Positions 55,160-63,624 of a DNA stretch of 64,000 nucleotides are shown one piece after another; the stretch's first letter is position 1; every line of letters begins with the position of its first letter. The position numbers were made by a program, and so were the translations under genes. The DNA is from G963556115 sp963675945. Lineage in GTDB: Bacteria > Planctomycetota > SZUA-567. Where the stretch lies: assembly GCA_963675945.1 (NCBI GenBank), contig OY780932.1, positions 496,001 through 560,000 of the forward strand. Direction: 5' to 3'. The notes beneath the pieces were generated by a model. That model was not told where the DNA came from. It ran no database searches and saw only the letters and a program-made list of their open reading frames with translations.

Positions 55160-56521
55160 TTATACAGTGTATCTTCTAAAACTATACTCAAACCAGACAA
55201 TTGACATTATTGAAGTTAGCAAACCGGATAACAATAACCCGATAACCATCCCTATATACCCATGCAAATAGGCACCAATCCACGCCGCAGGAATCATCAT
55301 CACCACAAATCTAAAGAGATCCATAAACCCGGAGAAGAGCGGCTTACGTATTGCAAAGAACGCCTGCTGCACGATCAAGCTCAACACTACAAACGGGTAT
55401 ATCAACGGAACCACCAGCAGATAGAACTTGATCATATCCTGCACCCCGGTAAGGCTGTTGAACCAGACCGCAATATCCTCTGAAAACAACACCAAGAAAA
55501 CCAGACAGACCAGCGCATATACTATTATCCATTTATACGCCCAATTTAGAGCTTTTCTCGCCCTTTCTTTACTCCCAGCAGCCAAATTCTGTGAAATAAA
55601 GATCATCAATACCAGTGCCAGTGCCAACGCCGCAACCAGCACCATTTGCTCAACTCTGGAACCAGCATTGAGCGCAGCAACCGCATTCTTACCGATACTG
55701 GCCGCAACTACCGTTACTCCCAGCATTCCCAGAGGCATTGATACCTTGCCAACAATACCAGGCAAGGCATAGAATAGCAACTCCTTCCATTCCTGGAGCA
55801 TCTCTTCAAGACGCGGTCGCTTGAGTGCAATAAGATCCCACTTCACCACCAAAAATATCGATATCACCGCGGTCGTAATCCGTGCAATCACCGTCGCAAT
55901 AGCTGCCCCACCTACACCCATTGCCGGTATCTTCCAGGCTCCGAAGATCAATAACGGATCTAAGATCACATTGAGCAGTGCCCCAGTAGTCATCACCACC
56001 CCCGGCCAAAAGGTATTACCATATCCGCGTAGCGCATTATTGCAGGTCATCGGAATAAGCATAAATACCGCACCTGAATACCAGATCCCCATATACTCGC
56101 GCAACAGCGGCAGCTGCTCAGGTTTAGCCCCCATAAATGTAAACAAGGGATCAATCGTAAATAATCCGACAATAGTAACAAAGAGCGTAAAGAGACTGGT
56201 AAGGATAACCGCATCCCTGGTCAGACGTTTTGCCAGATCTTTATTACCAGCTCCATAAGCCCGAGAGATCAGAGTCGTAACCGCAACCCCAAGCCCGATA
56301 GCGATAGACCCAATGCCAAAGACAATAGGAAATGTCAACGATATCGACGAGAGATAGAGACTCTCGGCATGCTCAGGTAGGGCATTATCCATCTGCGAGA
56401 CAAACCAGCTGTCAGCAAAATTAAAACCGGTAACGGCAAAAAAACCTCCCAATTGCGGGATAAGCAACTTTATCAAAGCCGAAGGTATCGAACCCTCCAG
56501 CAGATTTACATTATTCTTCAT
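55160..56521 (-). CDS. MATE-family multidrug efflux transporter
   Basis: 453 residues from the ATG at 56521 (AAGGGGG upstream); an upstream in-frame start at 56602 has no ribosome site. About twelve hydrophobic segments in two MatE repeats. Family blocks GSIPSALIKLLIPQLGG, FADSWFVSQM, GLGVAVTTLISRAYGAGN, NNALRGYGNTFWPGVV and NLAAGSKERARKALNWAY fit sodium- or proton-driven exporters of the NorM/DinF type. The substrate is unknown. It is monocistronic. Confidence 0.93.
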   Translation of the reverse strand: MKNNVNLLEGSIPSALIKLLIPQLGGFFAVTGFNFADSWFVSQMDNALPEHAESLYLSSISLTFPIVFGIGSIAIGLGVAVTTLISRAYGAGNKDLAKRLTRDAVILTSLFTLFVTIVGLFTIDPLFTFMGAKPEQLPLLREYMGIWYSGAVFMLIPMTCNNALRGYGNTFWPGVVMTTGALLNVILDPLLIFGAWKIPAMGVGGAAIATVIARITTAVISIFLVVKWDLIALKRPRLEEMLQEWKELLFYALPGIVGKVSMPLGMLGVTVVAASIGKNAVAALNAGSRVEQMVLVAALALALVLMIFISQNLAAGSKERARKALNWAYKWIIVYALVCLVFLVLFSEDIAVWFNSLTGVQDMIKFYLLVVPLIYPFVVLSLIVQQAFFAIRKPLFSGFMDLFRFVVMMIPAAWIGAYLHGYIGMVIGLLLSGLLTSIMSIVWFEYSFRRYTV

Positions 56522-56734
56522 AAACCCCCTTAAGTTAAGCTTATAGCTAAAACACTTATAACCAAAAGTATATTTATGACTATAAGTCACAAGCATAACC
56601 ATACCCTATTTTAAAACCCAAAAGCAAGTAAAAATTTATTATTAACTAACAGCCAGCCTAAAAACGCACTGAAGTTTTTTTAGAGATCAGCAAAAATCTT
56701 AAGCGCAACCAAATTAGTACTTTCAGCTTAAATC

Positions 56735-56766
56735 CAAAAATCAGCCCCCAATAATATTGCGGGCTG
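56735..56766 (-). terminator. Second terminator downstream of flagellin 1
   Basis: Minus-strand stem CAGCCC-G-CAAT with ATTG-G-GGGCTG (one G-G mismatch) is followed by ATTTTTGG. Confidence 0.72.
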
Positions 56767-56796
56767 GCTTAGCACCTTACCTGATTTTTAGTACCC

Positions 56797-56829
56797 AAAA
56801 AGAGGGTGACCAATAAATTGATCACCCTC
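56797..56829 (-). terminator. First terminator downstream of flagellin 1
   Basis: Minus-strand stem GAGGGTGA...TCACCCTC with an inner CAAT/ATTG pair is followed by TTTTTGG. With the element at 56735 it forms a tandem pair about 300 nt past the flagellin stop. Confidence 0.82.
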
Positions 56830-56857
56830 CCTCTTGTATTGTTCCCTCCACGGGCCA

Positions 56858-57036
56858 ATTTCCGGGCTTCCCCGGCAAATACTTACATTGCGCCTCCAGC
56901 AATAAACTACAACCAAGGCAACTCGAGTAATATTAAAATAAGCCCGGCAAACTCAACACTTATGTCTGCCGGACTCAAATTACTCTTACCCGTACCGGTC
57001 AGCCTAGCCAATACACTATAAGCCGAACCGACCAGT
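56858..57036 (-). ncRNA. Candidate structured RNA in the flagellin 1 3' region
   Basis: On the minus strand three stems follow one another. 57036-57022 pairs with 57008-56994 (15 positions: nine Watson-Crick, five G-U, one mismatch). 56985-56967 pairs with 56949-56925 (GAGTCCGGCA with TGCCGGGCTT including two G-U, plus GAGTAAT with ATTACTC). The third is 56880-56858 (CCGGG-GAAG-CCCGG, extended by AUUU/AAAU). The G-U pairs fit only minus-strand RNA. It then runs into two tandem terminators. It may be a 3'-UTR structure, a processed small RNA or an independent RNA; no known family was recognised. Confidence 0.5.
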
Positions 57037-57121
57037 CTGAGCCAGCAACCAGAGCCTAAAATATCTTACCACTCAATAATTCAACACTCTGGTCAAGTTT
57101 ATTCCTGTACTCTGCTACCTA

Positions 57122-59659
57122 CTATCCAATCAGTGAAAGAGCATTCTGACTGAGCTGGTTAGCCTGAGCCAACATAGAAGTACCTGCCTGAACCATAATC
57201 TGATTCTTGGAGAACTCAGTTGATTCTTGTGCCATATCTGCATCACGAATGTATGACTCGGTCTTGGTGATATTCTCGATAGCCACAGAGAGACTAGCCG
57301 CATTGGTCTCGAGCTGATTAGCCTGGAAGGCACCGATATTCGCACGCAGTTCGGATACATCCTCGATCGCCTGGTCGATAATCTCCAGCGCCTTTACCGG
57401 ATCTTCCGCCAAACTTGCCCAACCACCTGAGAGCATATCGTTGATAGACAGAGTTTTCTCAGATTCGAGTGGGGTCTCGAAGCTGCCGGTAAATTTCACC
57501 TTACCCAACTCGGTAGCAGTCATATCCTTGAGGGACAGTACGGTTCTCTCCTGATCACCGGCACCTTCACCCAGCTGGAACTGCATACCGCCTTCCCAAT
57601 CGCCCAGGGTCTCGGTTGTACTGTGGAGTGCATGAGTTACATAATTATCTTCATCATTATACATCTCAGCCGCTTTTGAACCGATGGCTCCGATATCATA
57701 ACCCACTGCTGCCAGGGTTGTAGTACCGAGTCCGCCTTCATTGAACGAAATCTTAGCGGTGGTATCGAGATTGGTAATAGTACCTTCGATACCGTCGAGT
57801 TTGAGTTCCTGTCCGTTGAGTGAAACGGTTGCATCACGTCCATACTCAATCCAGTCCTCGCCGTCGAGTCCGGCATCCAGCAGTATCGCTCCATCCTCCT
57901 CGCTGTATCTGGAGAAGATTGCTCCTTCCTCCTGATCAACCTTGACAAAATCACCAGAACCGTAATCCTTTGCAGAGATACGCAGACCCAGATTATCCGC
58001 ACCGATCACAGTCTCAAAGTTCAAGTCCTGTGTAGCGGTAGCCATGTTGAAGTTGAAGGTACCATACAGACCTGATGTCGCGCCATTACCCCCTGCATTT
58101 GCCGCATAGACTCTAATTGCGTTACCATTAGTACTATCAGAGTGAATATCGGTAGCAGCAGACTGTGCAACCAGGTCTTCATCACGCATCCGGGCATCTT
58201 TATACAGATAGATAGTTGAATTACCAGTGGTACTCAGATCAGCCTTAACATAGATCTTACCAGTCTCGTCAGTATTCTCCCCAAGCTTTATACCACTCAG
58301 GTATGAACCACTATTAACAAAATGGGTGGTGGTTGCAGAACCCTGTGTAGACGAAGCCAGAGCCAGATCTGAGAAATCGACCGTCTCATTGGCCAGAGTA
58401 GATACATCTGTATCATTCTGGAAGTATCCGAGCTGGAGCGTAGAGGTCATACCAGCAGTCATACCGGTAGTCGCAAAGGTCAGATCAATTCCGTCAAAAT
58501 TAGAGTTATTGACCGCCATCACCTGAGTATCACCGCTGGTGATATCACCTTCAGCCACCTTCATAGTCATCGCTGAATCTTTATAGATCTCATATGAATC
58601 ATCATCGATCATCTTCAGATAAGCTCGACCATAACCATCGACATTGACACCGGCCTTAATATTGCTGACACCAGTAGAATTAATCGATACATTGGTTACA
58701 CCAACTGTAGTAATCTCACCGAGCTCTGTCCGGTTGAAGACATCTGCGCTCTGTGAAGCATGCGCAGTTGAACCAATATCCTGAGTAGCCGCACCCAGAG
58801 TCTCGGCTTGCGCATTACTGTCATAGATCAGCGTTGCTTCAACACCGGTAGAGTCAGATACAGAGTTGATAGAAGTAACCATCTCACCCAGGTGTGTGCC
58901 TTTAGCAAAGCTGAGATAACGGCTGCCATCATTACCTGAGAGGGTAAATGACTGATCAGCAGATAGGGTATAGTTCTTGGTGCTGTCAGCATTATTGGTT
59001 ATAACCTGAGTAGCCGCAGACTCATTCTTAGAGATCTCAAAGTAACCCTTCTGCGCTTCATTACCGTTATCAACATCCTGGCTTGAAGTATTCTGCCCCA
59101 CACCGGAGAAGCTGATATTCAGCTTGAAGTCATCCTTCTTAAAGATCTGTCTAATGTCTGAGAGGCTCTCGTTTACCAACTTCATATCATGGGTATCGGT
59201 AATCATGACGGTACTATCATACTCTAGTTCCTTGTTACCGTTCAGGAGAAACTGATCAGAGAACTTGGTCGTACGTGCAATACGGTCAAGTGTCTGAATT
59301 GAAGAGTCGACCTCTGCCTGGTCGGCCGCGACCTGCTCAGGAGAAGTTACACCGTTATTGGCAGAGTGAACAGCCAATTGGCGCATTTTCTTTAGAATGT
59401 TGTTCATCTCGTTCAGAGCACCTTCAGCAATACCCAATACATTATTGGCTTCCTGCGTATTCTGTACCGCTCTTTCCAAACCAACATTCTGTGCTCTCAA
59501 CTGTTCAGAGATAACCAGACCTGAAGGGTCATCCTTACCGCTGTTGATTTTATAACCAGTAGAGAGACGTTCGAGAGATGTGCTCATCTGTGCATTGTTT
59601 TTGTTGAGCGCATTTTGTGTAGATAGTGCATTAAGATTGTTAGCAACGATCATAGGCAT
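57122..59659 (-). CDS. fliC: Flagellin 1 (large, with long variable centre)
   Basis: 845 residues, longer than usual (about 300-550). The conserved D0/D1 N-terminus (MIVANNLNALSTQNALNKNN, LERLSTGYKINSGKDDPSGL, then ALNEMNNILKKMRQLAVHS) and C-terminus (DQAIEDVSELRANIGAFQAN, SIRDADMAQE-type YIRDADMAQESTEFSKNQIM) are intact. The centre of about 550 residues is Thr-, Ser-, Asp- and Gly-rich, presumably surface-exposed D2/D3. Strong AAGGAGG ribosome site. A sigma-28-like promoter lies about 475 bp upstream. It is a paralogue of flagellin 2 next door; the two have separate terminators. Filament protein exported by the flagellar type III system. Confidence 0.95.
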   Translation of the reverse strand: MPMIVANNLNALSTQNALNKNNAQMSTSLERLSTGYKINSGKDDPSGLVISEQLRAQNVGLERAVQNTQEANNVLGIAEGALNEMNNILKKMRQLAVHSANNGVTSPEQVAADQAEVDSSIQTLDRIARTTKFSDQFLLNGNKELEYDSTVMITDTHDMKLVNESLSDIRQIFKKDDFKLNISFSGVGQNTSSQDVDNGNEAQKGYFEISKNESAATQVITNNADSTKNYTLSADQSFTLSGNDGSRYLSFAKGTHLGEMVTSINSVSDSTGVEATLIYDSNAQAETLGAATQDIGSTAHASQSADVFNRTELGEITTVGVTNVSINSTGVSNIKAGVNVDGYGRAYLKMIDDDSYEIYKDSAMTMKVAEGDITSGDTQVMAVNNSNFDGIDLTFATTGMTAGMTSTLQLGYFQNDTDVSTLANETVDFSDLALASSTQGSATTTHFVNSGSYLSGIKLGENTDETGKIYVKADLSTTGNSTIYLYKDARMRDEDLVAQSAATDIHSDSTNGNAIRVYAANAGGNGATSGLYGTFNFNMATATQDLNFETVIGADNLGLRISAKDYGSGDFVKVDQEEGAIFSRYSEEDGAILLDAGLDGEDWIEYGRDATVSLNGQELKLDGIEGTITNLDTTAKISFNEGGLGTTTLAAVGYDIGAIGSKAAEMYNDEDNYVTHALHSTTETLGDWEGGMQFQLGEGAGDQERTVLSLKDMTATELGKVKFTGSFETPLESEKTLSINDMLSGGWASLAEDPVKALEIIDQAIEDVSELRANIGAFQANQLETNAASLSVAIENITKTESYIRDADMAQESTEFSKNQIMVQAGTSMLAQANQLSQNALSLIG

Positions 59660-60304
59660 AGTAGATTTCCTCCTTGAAATCCTAATTTAAAGATGAGAGC
59701 CGTCCTTGACCCCCACAGATCAACTTCGCAACAAGCCGGCGTGATCCAAACAACCGTTTTTATATTAGAGCAACAACTTTACCGCGAATACAACAAACCT
59801 TTTTTTGAATCAGCGCCTCCTTCCTGCTATCAGCACAAATCAAGAGTCATACCAATTAATGTATATAACACTCATTAGCCAGAATATAATCCAACCAAAG
59901 TAATGCTAATTCCCATACCTGCCCGCTTTATCCAACTTGAATCATAGACTCAAAATCAGAGCATTAGACAATATGCCACCAGCAATGCCCAAGGCATTTA
60001 ATGCAGCAACCGTACAGAATGCAAATCAAATTGTTTATAGTTTGTTATTAGCCCCAGAGGTAGAAATAAGAATCAACAGTCAAGACCGGGTCTCAATGTT
60101 TGTAATCACCTTCTGGAGCATTCTCCATCTATGTTATCGGTCGCAACCCGATATTCTTGAGGTGTTTTTTATATTCTAAATTCTTTTTGCAAGAAAGCTC
60201 CAGTTCGCCGCGTATATGCACGCAACATTATAAGTACTTATTAACAATAAAGTAACAACACATTTCCTCTCTCACAACATACAACCAAGTATAAGTATGA
60301 AATT
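59660..60304. other. Leader and upstream region of flagellin 1
   Basis: 645 bp without a gene. If the sigma-28-like site at 60134-60160 is the promoter, the flagellin 1 mRNA would carry a leader of about 470 nt, long for a flagellin. An 80-codon plus-strand frame (59937-60179) has no ribosome site and no recognisable content. TAAAGTT (minus, 59782-59776) looks like a sigma-28 -35 but has no matching -10. Confidence 0.5.
60134..60160 (-). promoter_or_regulatory. Sigma-28 (FliA)-like promoter of flagellin 1
   Basis: Minus strand TCAAGAAT (60160-60153), 11-bp spacer, ACCGATAA (60141-60134). Compared with TAAAGTTT-N11-GCCGATAA, the -10 matches 7 of 8 and the spacing is exact; the -35 is weaker (5 of 8). 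The 11-bp core GCGACCGATAA is identical to that before flagellin 2. Confidence 0.6.
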
Positions 60305-60341
60305 AAAAAAGGCTGCCCTCAGCTTACGCTGAGCCGCAACC
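60305..60341 (-). terminator. Rho-independent terminator of flagellin 2
   Basis: Minus-strand stem GGTTGCGGCTCAGC with GCTGAGGGCAGCC (one imperfect pair), loop GTAA, then six T residues. It lies about 50 bp past the stop. Confidence 0.88.
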
Positions 60342-60391
60342 TTCCGATAAAATTCTCTCAAATTCTCCCTCCCCACTTATCAAGCACAAAC

Positions 60392-63301
60392 CTATCCCAG
60401 TAGCTGTAGAGCGGTACTTCCCAACTGGTTAGCCTGAGCCAACATAGAAGTACCTGCCTGAACCATAATCTGATTCTTGGAGAACTCAGTTGATTCTTGC
60501 GCCATATCCGCATCACGAATGTATGACTCGGTCTTGGTGATGTTCTCGATAGCCACAGACAGACTAGCCGCATTGGTCTCGAGCTGATTAGCCTGGAAGG
60601 CACCGATATTCGCACGCAGTTCGGATACATCCTCGATCGCCTGGTCGATAATCTCCAGCGCCTTTACCGGATCTTCCGCCAGACTGGCCAGCCCGCCGGA
60701 GAGCAGATCATTCACCGCCAGTACCTGCCCGGTATCTACTCCACCGCCAAAATTATCCTTGAACTCCACCCGTCCCAGCTCGGTAGCAGTCATATCCTTG
60801 AGCGAAAGCACCGTCCTCTCCTGATCTCCCGCACCGCCGCCAAGTTGGAATTGCATCCCCCCCTGCCAAGCACCAAGCGACTCGGTGGTATGATGCAATG
60901 CATGGGTCAGATAATTACCCTCCTCGCTAGCGATCATCGACGCTCTCGCTGCCCACGCCCCCTGATTATAACCGACCGCCGCCAGTGTAGTCGTACCGAG
61001 TCCTCCTTCATTAAAGACGACCGCAGCGTTAATATCGAGCGTACTGAGGGTACCGCTGATACCGTCCAGCCTTAGTTCCTGCCCGTTGACCGCAACTGTA
61101 GCGTCACGCCCATACTCGGTCCAGCTCTTCCCGGCCACACCAGCATCAAGCAGCTCTACCCCGTCGACTTCACAGTATCTAGAAAAGATCGCACCTTCCT
61201 GCTGAGCAACCTTGACAAAACTCGCACCGCCGTAATCCTCAGCCGCCAGGCGCATTCCCAGATTAGTGAATTCTATCTGTGTTCCGTCCAAATCCACATC
61301 CTGTAGAATCTGGTTAAAGTTGAAGGTTCCGTACAATCCTGTAGTCGCTCCGTCATTACCCGCAGCCGTCGCATAGAGCCGAACCGCCGAACCCGTGGAA
61401 TTTGTAGCCAGATCTACCTTCCCGCTCTCTGCAACCAGATCTTCATCACGCATACGCGCATCTTTATAGATAAATATTTCACTGTCACCGATCGCGTTCA
61501 GGTCGCCCTTTACATATACCCTGCCGCCAGTCGAAGTATTCTCCCCGAGTGCAACCCCACTCAGATACGACCCAGAGCTAACAAAGAACGAACCATTGGT
61601 CGAGACCTCGGTATCATTCTCCAGCGCACTCATATCAACCCCGTCATTCTCACTCACATCATCGACAACAAATGAACAGAGTCCCATAGCCCAGGTCGCA
61701 CCACCAGCAATTCCCGCGTCCGAACTGATCGTCAAAGTAAAATCATCGCCCAAATACGAAAAATCCGCACTGATAGTTCCGGCCGCCTGATCAAACCTGC
61801 CGTTGGTACCGGTTGCGAGCAAAGTACCGGCTGAAACCTGATCCCTGAGTTGCATAATCCCGGAGGAGGTATTCATATAGACATAGTATTGATTATTCGC
61901 CATCGAATGCGACAACCTACCACTAGAGACAACCACACTATCGATCGTCCCGGGATTATTAGTACTGTCATTTGCCGTATTAACCGTAGTCGGCGGATCA
62001 TGCGGCAGAACCTGCATCGCCTTGTTGGTAATACCGGTATCCTCAAGTTGAATCCCCAATTGCAAAACCGAGGTCGCACCTGCCCGGAGTCCGGTTGGAT
62101 CGGAGAAGGTCAGTTCAACCCCGTCAAACTCCGAATTATTGACCGCCATCACTGTCGTACCACCGGTATTGTCCACAACCCCCTCAGCCACCTTCATGGT
62201 CAAAGCCGCATCTTTATAAATTGCATACGACTGCGTATCCAGCAGCTTGAGGTACACCCTGCCCTCACCATCAACATTCTGCCCCAGTTTGAGCGTATTA
62301 CTCGAGATCACTGAAATCTCACTAACTCCAACCGTAGTAATATTTCCCAGCTCGGTTCGGTTAAAGACATCGGCAAGACCGGTCGCATGCGCCACCGTCC
62401 CGCTCGACGCTGTCGCCCCGGCATTCACCACGCCATTGCGTGAAGTATCACTGCTGGACACCCCCGAGACCACGGTATCACTGTCAAATACCAGCGTCGC
62501 CTCCACTCCGGTCGAGCTTGATACCGAATTTATCGTCTCCACCATCTCACCAAGATGCACCCCCTTGGCAAAGCTCAAATACCTACTACCCTTCTCACCA
62601 CTCAGGGTAAAGGCCTGCTCCGCAGTCAACGCACCGCTACTATCCACTTGAGTCGCCGCAGACTGCACCCGTGATACCTCGAAATACCCTTTTTGCGCTT
62701 CGTTGCCATTCTCAATAGTCTCACCCTGTGCATTCTCTTTCACCCCGGAGAAGCTGATATTAAGCTTAAAATCATCACGCTTAAAAATCTGACGAATATT
62801 GGAGAGATCTTCATTGACTAATTTCATATCATTGGCATCACTAACCATTACCGTACTGTCATACCCCAGGGTTTTATTGCCGTTGAGCAATGTCTGATCA
62901 GAGAAACGCGTAGTGCGCGCAATCCGGTCGAGTGTCTGCACCGCAGAATCTATTTCAGCCTGATCCGCCCCTACCTGCTCCCGGGAAGTAACCCCGTTAT
63001 TGGCGGCATGTACTGCCAACTGGCGCATACCCTTCAGAATATCACTCATCTCACTGAGCGCACCTTCAGCAATCCCTAACACATTATTTGCTTCTTGCGT
63101 ATTCTGCAAGGCTCGCTCCAGCCCAACATTTTGCGCTCTAAGCTGCTCAGAGATCACCAATCCAGCCGGATCATCACTTCCGGAGTTTATCTTATACCCC
63201 GTAGACAACCGCTCCAGCGACTGGCTCATCCGGCTCTCATCGACATTCAAAGCATGCTGAATATTTAGAGCGTTGAGATTATTTGCAATAAAGATAGGCA
63301 C
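60392..63301 (-). CDS. Flagellin 2 (very large, with long variable centre)
   Basis: 969 residues from the GTG at 63301 (GGAGG seven bases upstream); the longer frame to 63388 adds 29 residues that do not belong to flagellin. Conserved N-terminus (PIFIANNLNALNIQHALNVD, LERLSTGYKINSGSDDPAGL) and C-terminus nearly identical to flagellin 1. Compared with flagellin 1, the centre carries an extra block of about 120 residues near 450-570 (region around VVSSGRLSHSMANNQYYVYM). Its last 257 coding bases share all but four positions with flagellin 1. Own sigma-28-like promoter and terminator. Gene expression may be independent of flagellin 1, giving a mixed filament or alternative filament types. Confidence 0.95.
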   Translation of the reverse strand: MPIFIANNLNALNIQHALNVDESRMSQSLERLSTGYKINSGSDDPAGLVISEQLRAQNVGLERALQNTQEANNVLGIAEGALSEMSDILKGMRQLAVHAANNGVTSREQVGADQAEIDSAVQTLDRIARTTRFSDQTLLNGNKTLGYDSTVMVSDANDMKLVNEDLSNIRQIFKRDDFKLNISFSGVKENAQGETIENGNEAQKGYFEVSRVQSAATQVDSSGALTAEQAFTLSGEKGSRYLSFAKGVHLGEMVETINSVSSSTGVEATLVFDSDTVVSGVSSSDTSRNGVVNAGATASSGTVAHATGLADVFNRTELGNITTVGVSEISVISSNTLKLGQNVDGEGRVYLKLLDTQSYAIYKDAALTMKVAEGVVDNTGGTTVMAVNNSEFDGVELTFSDPTGLRAGATSVLQLGIQLEDTGITNKAMQVLPHDPPTTVNTANDSTNNPGTIDSVVVSSGRLSHSMANNQYYVYMNTSSGIMQLRDQVSAGTLLATGTNGRFDQAAGTISADFSYLGDDFTLTISSDAGIAGGATWAMGLCSFVVDDVSENDGVDMSALENDTEVSTNGSFFVSSGSYLSGVALGENTSTGGRVYVKGDLNAIGDSEIFIYKDARMRDEDLVAESGKVDLATNSTGSAVRLYATAAGNDGATTGLYGTFNFNQILQDVDLDGTQIEFTNLGMRLAAEDYGGASFVKVAQQEGAIFSRYCEVDGVELLDAGVAGKSWTEYGRDATVAVNGQELRLDGISGTLSTLDINAAVVFNEGGLGTTTLAAVGYNQGAWAARASMIASEEGNYLTHALHHTTESLGAWQGGMQFQLGGGAGDQERTVLSLKDMTATELGRVEFKDNFGGGVDTGQVLAVNDLLSGGLASLAEDPVKALEIIDQAIEDVSELRANIGAFQANQLETNAASLSVAIENITKTESYIRDADMAQESTEFSKNQIMVQAGTSMLAQANQLGSTALQLLG

Positions 63302-63486
63302 CGCCAAACCTCCACTCAGATTATACCATCCACCCAAAAAGCGCAAATTAGGCCACAAACAACCCATCGCATATTCAGCACAGGCCAAATAACGCTTAAA
63401 AACTTATGTTTTAAAAATACTTGCGCCCGCCAAACCTGCCTGCGCTCTAGCCTGCAGCATTTCATCCGGGCACAACTCCAATAATA

Positions 63487-63513
63487 TTATCGGTCGCCAA
63501 GCCGCCAACTTAA
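63487..63513 (-). promoter_or_regulatory. Sigma-28 (FliA)-like promoter of flagellin 2
   Basis: Minus strand TTAAGTTG (63513-63506), 11-bp spacer, ACCGATAA (63494-63487). Spacing fits the FliA consensus exactly; -35 six of eight, -10 seven of eight. The predicted leader is about 180 nt. The rest of 63302-63559 holds nothing else I can name. Confidence 0.7.
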
Positions 63514-63559
63514 GCGATTATTCCTCACAAAAAGATTATTTTCGGTAATAGTTGAGGCC

Positions 63560-63601
63560 AAAATAAAAGAGTAAGGCGGCTTACTCGCAGTCGCCTTACT
63601 C
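63560..63601 (-). terminator. Rho-independent terminator of ftsK
   Basis: A perfect 10-bp stem GAGTAAGGCG/CGCCTTACTC is followed on the minus strand by TTTTATTTT, about 25 bp past the ftsK stop. Confidence 0.85.
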
Positions 63602-63624
63602 TCTACCCCTACTCTAACGCCGTC

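Noticed and set aside
56806..57021. 71-codon plus-strand frame beyond the MATE gene
   Set aside because: It lies antisense to the structured RNA candidate and terminator, has no ribosome site, and its sequence mirrors the stems.
59776..59782. TAAAGTT on the minus strand as a flagellin 1 sigma-28 promoter
   Set aside because: No GCCGATAA-like -10 at the right distance; the site at 60134-60160 fits better.
59937..60179. 80-codon plus-strand frame upstream of flagellin 1
   Set aside because: No ribosome site; it overlaps the sigma-28-like promoter on the other strand.
63320..63325. TATAAT just before flagellin 2 as its promoter
   Set aside because: Only 18 bp from the start codon, so initiation would cut off the ribosome site.
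63325..63360. TGGCCTAATTTGC as a sigma-54 site before flagellin 2
   Set aside because: The spacing between the GG and GC elements is two bases too short.
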